This document shows, one piece after another, positions 55,515-64,000 of a stretch of 64,000 nt of DNA. Under the pieces are notes generated by a model. That model saw only the letters and a list, made by a program, of their open reading frames with translations, did not search any database and had not been told where the DNA came from. Location: assembly GCA_020631735.1 (NCBI GenBank), contig CM036199.1, positions 17,463,553 to 17,527,552 of the forward strand, in the 5' to 3' direction. Within the stretch, counting starts at the first letter, position 1; every line of letters starts with the position of its first letter. The translations under genes and the position numbers were made by a program. The stretch is from Saccharum officinarum. Taxonomy: Eukaryota; Streptophyta; Magnoliopsida; Poales; Poaceae.

Positions 55515-56012
55515 AGCCGCGGTCGCGGCAACACAGATTTTTAAAAGGAAATACAGCAGCTTTTGTTATCGTTGGCAATCAGGGTGGTACGGTGCGAATG
55601 TGAACACGCAGAGTCAACGGGCAGTCCGCGACCTATAGTACCCAAACCCCTACAGTATACATCAATACTTCGTAAAAAAAGAAGCAACGAACAAGTCGTG
55701 GCAACATAAACGAATTACCAAACTGGCTCAAAATGATAGGCACTCCACATGGACGCGCGGTAACGCCGTGCGTTGCTTTCTAGTTTTAACTTAAAACAAA
55801 TTCAGAAATACTTATATATAGTAGTGATCTAAATTTCATGATCACCGAAGAAGCCAAAGCAAACCAGAACCACGTTTGTGCACATGCACACAGCACGATT
55901 CACGGAGAGAAGCTAGCCGGTGTGGCAAAAGTTCAGAACCAAAATTGTCATAAACATATTAAGCATATATACGCCGGGCAAAATCCATCTTGAGTAGTAC
56001 TAGTACGTAGCT

Positions 56013-56285
56013 TCACATGATGTGGCAGCCTTCTGGCTGTTGTTCCTCGCATAGAAACGTCGGTGGCGGGCCCTGGTAATAACCACCGGAGCTCGGCGGC
56101 GGGCACACCGTCCAGGGCTTCTTGAGCTCTTCTTCCTTCTTCTCTTCTTCCGCCTCCTTCTTATCTTCTTCGCTTCTTCTTCCTTCTTCTCCTCCTCCTC
56201 CTCCTTCTTGTCCTTCACTTCCTCCGCCACAACGATGTCGGCGCGGTAGACCTTCTTGCGCAGGCGATTGATCAGGCAGGCGATG
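56013..56285 (-). pseudogene. HMA/HIPP pseudogene C' (right-arm copy)
   Basis: Mirror of 17696-17968: second half of an HMA domain, frameshifted acidic tail, C-H-I-M box still readable, first half replaced by the TA/62-bp repeat block. Because both arms carry the same damage, the gene was already dead before the arms separated. Confidence 0.75.
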
Positions 56286-56443
56286 TCGTAACTCAAAGTG
56301 GCTACAGAATAAGTTATTTTATAGCCAGCTGTAGGGTAATAGTTATATATATATATATATAATCCCGTAAATTAGCATAGCAATTATCGTAACTCAAAGT
56401 GGCTACAGAATAAGTTATTTTATAGCCAGCTGTAGGGTAATAG

Positions 56444-56496
<53 letters not shown>
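56286..56496. repeat. (TA)n microsatellite with two 62-bp repeats (right-arm copy)
   Basis: Mirror of 17485-17695, with the same number of repeat units as far as can be read. Confidence 0.8.
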
Positions 56497-56498
<2 letters not shown>

Positions 56499-56713
56499 CG
56501 CATACATTCATGGCGAATCAAAATAAGAGCAAAACAGAAGGCCTTAGCCGATCGCCAACCTTGGACGACATCGCGTCGCCCGCAGCCAATCGATTTACGT
56601 GCTGCAAATGATGGTGGCTACGCAGCTACGCTGATCGTCGCATGTTTTGCGCTGCCGGTGCAACTACGCACCAAGAGCAAAGCTTGTGAACGAGCAAGTT
56701 CTCGGGGCTCCTT

Positions 56714-56723
56714 TATTTATATA
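56714..56723 (-). promoter_or_regulatory. TATA box of pseudogene C' (right arm)
   Basis: TATATAAATA on the minus strand, mirror of 17258-17267. Confidence 0.5.
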
Positions 56724-56957
56724 CACGCGCGCGAGCGGGCACGATGTGGTGCCGGAGCCAGGATGACGCCGCCGCCTGTCGTGTCGTAAAACACAGAGAG
56801 GGAAGGAAAGAAGACGGATGAATTTTAATCTTTATCTGTTTATGTGTAGGTTTTTATTAAACTCTTAAATTTTGGTAGGACTATACATATCTCCAACGAC
56901 TATAAAAAGAACAAAACTAAAAACTAAGACAGGCGTTTCATGCGATGATATTTCACG

Positions 56958-57781
56958 TTGTCGCTCTGCCTCCCCAGTGTGATCCGCGCGTATCCTTCAC
57001 CCCGCTCGTGCAACTGTGCAGTGGACCCGGCTCCGCGCTCCCTTGCACGCATGGTCTTCCCCTCCCCTCTCCCACACGCGCCCTGCGGACTCCTCTCATC
57101 TCTCCCACGGACTAACCCCAGGGCAGGGTACCAGGCGATGCGGCAACTGCTCTTCAACCGCCGCGGCAGCAGCCACGGCGGCCCATCGCGTGGCGGCGCA
57201 GCGAGCGATCAGGGCTCCGTCGACGTCGTCAACTCCACAGATATCGTTTTGATTTCTCTCGCACCCAACCTTCTCTCTTGTGCCTGATCCCTATCGGCCG
57301 CCATGGCGTCTTGAGGTTTAGGTTTAGGTTGAGGGTGGGGTGGTAACGGTGCGGTGCTGTGCATGCAAGGTGATGGTGCAGTGGGAGCGTCGTCGTCCTG
57401 CCGGATCTGGACTTGAGGGGTGGCGGCGCTGTGCTGAGACATTCGTGATTGGAATTGTGAGGCCAACAGCAGGGGGGCAACAAGCACATCTGCTACATCT
57501 CCGCTAATGGCCAGGTCCAGTCACTTCCGATCTTGGTTCCCTCTTTCCTCCACTCGATTCAATCCATCATGTTGCACCCGTCTCATTTGATCTGATTGAT
57601 CTGTGATTTGGTTAACTGCATCCGATGCTGCCCAAATAATCTGGCCTATCAGACCTACCAATTCCAGGATTCGCTATCATCTGATTGTCTGATCTGTCAA
57701 TCTGTGCATACTGCTGTCAGCAGTCCACACGGAGACTGCAGAGCGGATCAGCGGAGCCTCCAGGAGGCCAGGAAGGAGTAG
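56958..57781 (+). other. Exon-like GC-rich segment, unrecognised (right-arm copy)
   Basis: Mirror of 16199-17022. Open frames at 56958-57287 and 57596-57781 on the plus strand. A donor-like CTGAAGGTAATT lies at about 57863. A gene read rightwards from here through 57.8-62.6 kb is conceivable but not demonstrated. Confidence 0.25.
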
Positions 57782-59201
57782 AGCAGGCCGCAGGTTGCAT
57801 AATTCTTGTCTTCGTGTTCTTGATTTCTAATTCCTAAAGTCTGAAAAACAAGAGCGTAACTCTGAAGGTAATTATCTTATCTACTTGACTAATTATATTG
57901 TATTTGTCAATAGAAATTTTTTCTTACTATAGTTGCTATATGTTGGCGCAGAATTTTTGTGCTGTGCACAGTGCTCGGTAATGCCTACTTGCCTGCAATT
58001 TGGTATTGTACGTTATTTAATCAGGTTTCTAGAAAATGCATTACTCCGAGAGCTCCTATACCAGTTATCTATCATGGTACTTGTACTAACTCAGCTATCA
58101 ATCTTGTAGATCAGCAATCATAATCGAGGATATCAGGGAATGTAAACATATTGTTTTCACAGAAACTATGCAAGGATCTGTCACATCTGGTACCATGCTA
58201 ACTTCATCAGTATGTGTTCAATCCAATTCTTTAGACTCTGTATTGTGCACTATCTGGAAGTGTGGTGGACTTTTATTCTATAACTGTTTGCAGATTGCAA
58301 GATGACTATTTACATCTGTGCTAATAGTGCTGAAGTTTGAGTGGCGCACTGCACTTTATAGAAGTTTAGGCACAATGTTTTAGGGGGGGGGGGCGTTCCT
58401 AAGCAAGCTGATGGAAGTGAGCTGTATTTTGTTTTCAGGGTGACTGCATATATTGTCTTCAAATTTGTAGCCTGGATAGCTCTTGGATAGTTGGATCTTG
58501 GTCCAATTAATGAATTATATTAAGGTGCTTCACCGGACTGCTATATCATCGTCTTTTTCTGCAGGAATGAGATGTTTACAGTGTTCAGTGTTCACGTTGA
58601 GCTTTGAGGACGGCGCGACGAGGACAAGCTCGGCAAGGGCGGCCTGGGCGTCGCGCGACCGCGTGGTGATGAACGTGGATCCTTAAGGTGTGAAAAATAA
58701 GGAAAATATTATACATAGAATTTTTCAGCCTTAGATATTAACTGATATCAACAGCAGAACGAAACGTCAATCCCTTTTGAGTTGAGCTGTACGTTCTGAG
58801 CATCAACGTAACCCCTTTTTTATAATATTGTTTGGGTGGTCAGCAGATTCTACTAGAATAATATTTTTGAATGTTGGGATTATAAATAATGTACTGCATA
58901 TTAGCATATTTTTTAGTGCTACTTGTGTACAAAAGTATAGAAGTAAAATACCTTCTCATTTAGTATCTATCTATTTTGGTTGTGCAGGTGTTCTTCCTAT
59001 CCATATACTGGGTCCTTGGCTTCTATAGTTGCACAATTCAGAAGGTGTAGAACACTTCAATATAGTACAGTTCAATGATTTCAGTCGGCATGAGAGGATG
59101 GGTTATCCGCTCAATACTTCAGTAGTTAGAATCATCCATGGAATTTGCTGACACGCTTTGTTTTTATTAGTGTTTTATTAGCATATCATCTGTAGTCGAA
59201 A
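57782..59201. other. AT-rich sequence with splice-like signals, no gene proven (right arm)
   Basis: Mirror of 14780-16190. On the plus strand several T-rich tracts end in CAG (for example before 58160) and precede short open stretches (TMQGSVTSGTMLTSS). The stretches are too short to assign. Confidence 0.3.
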
Positions 59202-59348
59202 ATGAAGGAAAGTGAGACGCCATCCATGCAGTCTAGGCTCAGTGAACTATTCAACCTGGCCAAAGAGGCATCGAAACTGCTGATCATCGTGTCCAACGAG
59301 AAGGTCCTACCTTGGATGAGGGGCAGTACGTTTAGGATCCGCTCGTAA
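59202..59348 (+). other. 48-codon exon-like ORF, unrecognised (right-arm copy)
   Basis: Mirror of 14633-14779, with the frame intact in both arms. Confidence 0.25.
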
Positions 59349-59811
59349 CTGAGAGAGACTGATGTAGTTTTTACAGAAGTCATAGCTCCTCAACCAAAAG
59401 CACCCTAAGGAGGGCTAATGCTGTTGTGAAATTTGAACAAGCTAAAAGCTGCTTTTGGTTACATAATACATAAATCATCAATCTTAACGAATATGATATT
59501 TGCAACACATGTTTATACAATGAGTATAACATATTTTTTAAGGTTTTGTGAGAAATTTTTCAAAACACGCAGTATTACATATGTGATTGTCACTAATATT
59601 TATATATATACTCGAACCTGTGTACAAGATGATATAGAGTTCGTGAATTTATTGGCGCACGAAAGAAACAGATATCGGAGATCTCTTCCTGCTGATATAA
59701 AACATTATCTTAGCCGCATCGCGAAAATATCTGTGCAGTAGAGTTTGTGAGCATACGAAGTCACGCTCTTCGTGACTGTGTTAATTTCATAAACTTAGCT
59801 TTTTAAATTAA

Positions 59812-59940
59812 GAGCCTGTTCACCCGGCTTATAATTCGTCTTTTTCAGCTTGTTTTTTCAGCCGAAACAGTATTTTTCTCTCACAACAAATCAGCCAACA
59901 GTGTTTTTCAGCCGGCTTATCAGCCCAGCCCAACAAGGCC
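59812..59940. mobile_element. MITE of the 'GGCCTTGTT' type (right-arm copy)
   Basis: Mirror of 14041-14169. Confidence 0.65.
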
Positions 59941-60159
59941 TAAATGTCACTTTAACATCGGTCTTTAGTTTTATAGTATTATTATCTTATCGTACGATCC
60001 ATATATTTTTAATATAAAAGTTTAGTTGTCCTGTAACAACGTACAAACACGCTACCTATATATGTATCCCTAATAATAAAAAGACAAAAATACATGCCTT
60101 TTTTTCGTCCGTCCCGTTCTAAACTGGCCTAACCGTCTACACCCTCCGTTCCTAACTGT

Positions 60160-60609
60160 TTGTCTCTAGAAAACCATGTTTCCCTCACACACGCTTTTCG
60201 GGCGAAAAAAAAAGTATTGCGGCCCATTCACTCGGACGGAAAAGTCACGACGACCTTCGGCTCCTCGTCGCTCCGTCCCGTCGTTTCTCTTCTTCTTTCT
60301 TTTCTTTCTTCGATAAAAAAAGCCAAGCCCGAGGCCGCCGCCGTCACGCTCCGCCGCGTTCCTCCACCAGGCCGGCATGGACGCCGACTCATACGCAGCG
60401 TTCGAGGCCGCCGCCGTCGTGCACGACTCCGCTGCAAGTCGGGGGCGGCTCTCGCGGCGCTGAACGCCCAGCCCGTCGTCTTAGCTGCCATTGGTGGCGC
60501 TGTGCAAAGCGGCGGAGGCGCAGCGGCACAATACCGGATTGTCCGAGCGAGTCGGAATCGGAATTTGATTGGAATTGAATTCCTTCAGAAAAATCCAGGG
60601 TATGTTTGA
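60160..60609 (+). other. GC-rich 149-codon ORF, unrecognised (right-arm copy)
   Basis: Mirror of 13372-13821. It differs by at least one residue (GAAAQYRIV here, GAAAQDGIV there), reflecting substitutions between the arms. Confidence 0.25.
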
Positions 60610-63040
60610 CATGAGCTTCTCCATATTCCACTCGAATTTCTTCCGCTTTTTATTGCACCAGGTACTACGGTCTGTACTGTTCGCTTCACTGATATTTGGT
60701 TTCCCCGAATCTTTACAACCATTTGTTCAGAAGCAAAATAGTTATATCCACTGCATTGTTGGAAGATGGGGCCATGAAGCAGAAAAGAAAAACCTGTTCA
60801 TCAGTCTCAAGCTTTTCTTCTGATGTTTCTGGTGTGCAGCAATTAATGGTCTCAAATCAGTTGAAGGAATCAACGTATATTCAGATTATATTCGTGTCGG
60901 CAAATTGTGCACCTGAATATTCCTTTTAATTTTGTATTTACATAATCTGTTGTTTCTTACATTATGACACAGAATTCAGAATCATCAGATTCCTGATACT
61001 CTTACCTTTTTCCCTATTAAGAATTCATAGTGCAATGGTTCAAGCTGCTGTCAGATTGGAGCAACATCTTACCATCAATTTTCAGTGTTTTATCCCTTTC
61101 CACCGATGTTTACTCAGGTTGCTCATTCAACCTGTACCTCTTCTATATTCCAACTAGGTGGGATTTTATTGTTTACTAAATCTGTGTGCTTACTGTGCCG
61201 TTGGTAAAGATTACAGGATGACCAAGTCGTTAAGCTGGTGAGCGTGACTCTACCTCCAACTCCCCACTTGAAGTGGTCTTGATCTCTTCGAAACTTTGCC
61301 CGATTGCTGCCTAAACCACTGAATCCTTGTGCTTCTGCAGTTATGCCCATGCAAAATTTTACAGGCCACAGACAGATTAAGCTTCTGGCAGCCTTCCCCA
61401 CACGCCCTCAGGGTGAATTCCGCCGACATGAATTTGCTATTTCGAGCTAGGGTGAGGATTGACAAGCCTTCAGTTACTATATGATGTAATGCTCATCTCC
61501 TTGCAAAGATAGCATTTCATTCCAAATTGTTTTTTTTTTGTTGTATTGCACTTGCACGTTAAGATCCAATTGCAAATAATCACATATTTCTAACTATTGC
61601 TTTCAAAATTGAATGGCCATGCTTAGGATCAATAAACTTCACCTGGTAAATGTATTATTCATCTCAAATGAGGTCCTAATTGATGTGTATTGACATAGTT
61701 ATGCAGATATGGCTTCCATAGTTATGCAGATATGGCTTCCATGCAGGTTAACAGTAAGGTCAGGGCTACTTATGATTTTTAACTCTCTTCTGCAAATAGA
61801 GATTTTGTATTCAATGCAGAGCAATTAGGTGCATTGTTATGTGGAGATCAAAAGCACTATGCCCAGCAATCGTGATGGTAAACTTTATTATTCAATTACT
61901 TCATTTGTGAAGTTTTAATTTTCGAAAAAAAGCAATTACATACTTTTGCTTGGACACTGTCATGTGTTTAGGTTTCTTTTTGAGACTTTCACTGCATGCA
62001 TGTTTCTCTTTATGCATACTATTATCTCTATGCAAAGTAAACATTCCGATTTTCTGATTCACCAATCTTTGCTTTTTTTTTTTGCTACACCTGTTCTTTC
62101 TGCACTCTGTAAATCAGTCTCTTTAATTTACTGTATATTTATTCCTTTTGAAGATACTGCTCTGTAGCCCCATTATATTAACATTCTCATGCTTCGATTA
62201 AATTGGGTGTGGTTTCATGAAAAACACCATCGCTTCTAATTACTCAAAGATCTATACTGTATATGCCAGTCCATGCAGAGATCTTCATACCCACGGCAGA
62301 CCGAGCACATGGAAAAGGCTCGCTTACTGGCTTACAACTCTTCTCCTGAAGATAACTAGGTGCGGGCGGGCAGTAAATGTAATACAGATTCTTCCATAGG
62401 TAATTATTTCCCACTGTATTCATTCAGATATAGGATGCACATGCTTTTTGCCAATGTTCTGACTACATTGCCCGAAACTCTCTTTGCATTTTGTTTCATG
62501 TTCAGGTTTCTAGCATGCCCAAAAATGGAACTGCCCATTCCAAACAGCTTTTCCAGTGACTTTGACCATGTATTCTTTGAATGTTTTTGAATGAGAACAC
62601 CTTTACTATTATGTAAATTGATGAACCATGCTCCGTTACTATGGCAACTAAATGCTAAAATGTAAATAATGCCATTCTTTCAGGTCTTTCCATTAGTACG
62701 ATTGCTGCAATTACATCACAAATGGCTTACCCATCCCTTTATATCTAATCTGATATGCAATGGGTGATCATCAATATCCGATCATTTCTTCTGCCTTATA
62801 ATGATCTAGAAGGACATGATCACATGGCTACAAATCAGACATGCCAAATACTCATAAAATAAATTCAGACACTCATGTACACGGCTAGAATCCACAAAAC
62901 AGACGTATGATATGGAAGTGGCTCAAACATTACGCAATGTATGCCTATCAAGACATGTACATACAATGACAACAAAATCAGTTATTTTATCCGCATCAGC
63001 GTGTTAGAACATGAGAACACCTCTGCCACTGTTTACTACT
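60610..63040. other. Intergenic or intron-like sequence, no gene proven (right arm)
   Basis: Mirror of 10945-13370. It contains the 27-bp tandem duplication (about 61697-61743). A short exon-like frame (QRSSYPRQTEHMEKARLLAYN) lies at about 62270-62360 on the plus strand. No family recognised. Confidence 0.3.
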
Positions 63041-63284
63041 CTCTTCATCTCAAATTATAAGTCATTCTAACTTTTTTAAAGAACAAAACATCTTAAGTTT
63101 GACTAAATTTATATAAAATAAAATAATATTTTTTTAATAAAAATAAGTATCATTACATTCGTCATTAATTATATTTTCATAGTATACTATTTGATGTCAT
63201 AAATCTTTGTAATTTTTTTATAACTTTGATCAAACTTAAAATACTAATAAAGTTGAAATCACCTATGATATGGAATGGAGGGAG
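63041..63284. mobile_element. Stowaway-like MITE (right-arm copy)
   Basis: Mirror of 10698-10940, with TA on both sides and a few substitutions relative to the left copy. Confidence 0.75.
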
Positions 63285-63689
63285 TATTGTTTAGGCGTTT
63301 AGCGGGAGCTGGCATGGCGCAGCGCGCCTATCGGTTTGTCTCATTTGATTTCATTACTTTCTTTTCGATCTCCCGTTGCGACGCACAGGCATATTCCCTG
63401 GTATATCTATAAAGAGGTAAAATTTAACAATCCATTTTTTGGTACGCAAATTCTAACGCGCTGCTGGCCGCGCTTGGTGCGTAGCGCGCGACCTCCGCGC
63501 GAGTGGCCTGGTGGCTTGGCCAGGCCTACCCATCCACATGCAGTAGCGACAGCCCACATTAAAAAAACGAAAAAGCTCTCGTGGGCCTGGTTGTGTAGCC
63601 TGGAACGTGCACGAGGATCATATCATGGCCAGATCTGGCCTATGTATATGCAGTAGCAACAGCCCACTGTCGCGCCTGATAATAATTCT

Positions 63690-64000
63690 AATGTTTCAGT
63701 TTCAGTTTTACATTCTTATATTTCAGTTTTTTGTTTCTTAGTTTGTCTACTTTAGTTTCCAGTTTCTATTTGTTAATTTTAGTTTTATTTTCTGGTTGTC
63801 AGTTTTAGTTTCTGTTTCTGCTAATTTCAGTTTCATTTTTATTTCATTTTATCTACTTTAATTTTTATATTTTTTCAATTTCAGTTTTTGTTGTTGTCAA
63901 TTTCAGTTCATTAGTTCAATTATTTTCATTGTTTTTTAGTTTTAGTTAAATAAGTTATGAGTTCTTTCAATGTCTTTTTTATTTTTAGTTTTCAGTCAAG
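63690..64000 (-). repeat. T-rich low-complexity tract (right-arm copy), cut by the window edge
   Basis: Reverse complement of the A-rich tract at 9981-10290. It runs to the last base of the window. Confidence 0.6.

Larger units (their letters stand above)
52836..64000 (-). repeat. Right arm of the inverted duplication
   Basis: Reverse complement of 9981-21148 with scattered substitutions. It continues to the last base of the window, so its true outer end is unknown. The inner limit of detectable match is set by the N-gap in the left arm, 47 bp inside the copia LTR; the pairing may originally extend further. Confidence 0.93.

Noticed and set aside
1..64000. CRISPR array, bacterial operon, tRNA or rRNA genes, organelle insert
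   Set aside because: No regularly spaced repeat-spacer pattern, no cloverleaf with conserved A/B boxes, no rRNA or organelle gene sequence recognised on either strand.

Overview
This is plant nuclear DNA, almost certainly from a grass. The signs are Stowaway-like and Tourist-like MITEs, L1-type LINEs, Ty1/copia and Ty3/gypsy-type LTR elements, GC-rich coding exons beside AT-rich intergenic DNA, and small heavy-metal-associated (HMA) proteins of the grass HIPP/sHMA type. A panicoid or andropogonoid grass is plausible, but no genus can be fixed. Genes are few and most bases are transposable elements (TEs) or their remains.

Layout. 1-9.98 kb: an LTR fragment, a MITE-like DNA transposon with an internal minisatellite, an SRP54-like retrocopy (2.39-4.31 kb, minus), a foldback element, and a GC-rich degenerate TE gene carrying a zinc knuckle. 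9.98-21.15 kb: left arm of a very large inverted duplication, with one intact HMA gene (here called A, 19.27-19.74 kb, plus) and one HMA pseudogene (C, 17.7-18.0 kb). The arm stops at a 100-N assembly gap (21149-21248). 21.25-31.74 kb: single-copy HMA gene B (minus, three exons, C-terminal CPIM prenylation box), an LTR fragment, a 3.6-kb L1 LINE, then a degenerate direct paralogue ('unit 1') of the HMA region, with pseudogene D and no copy of A. 31.74-53.28 kb: a nested TE stack. A retroposon with a 17-bp target duplication is split by a Ty1/copia element (TSD TCATT). That copia is split by a LARD-like element with two 5,072-bp LTRs and a 4.4-kb internal region without recognisable genes. 52.84-64.0 kb: right arm of the inverted duplication, with A' and C' in opposite orientation.

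The functional core is a small HMA cluster: A, B, pseudogenes C and D, and the inverted copies A' and C'. Both intact paralogues have a degenerate MxCxxC metal-binding loop, and each has lost a different cysteine. B keeps a CaaX box and A has none. Related grass sHMA proteins include rice Pi21 and the blast-effector target OsHIPP19, so a role in metal homeostasis or pathogen interaction is possible; nothing in the window shows it.

The largest caution concerns the inverted duplication. The two arms are near-identical over at least 11.1 kb and share the same copia insertion junction. The left arm ends 47 bp inside the copia LTR, exactly at the N-gap. An allelic contig placed in reverse orientation explains this at least as well as a real palindrome. 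I found no tRNA, rRNA, CRISPR array or bacterial-type operon.
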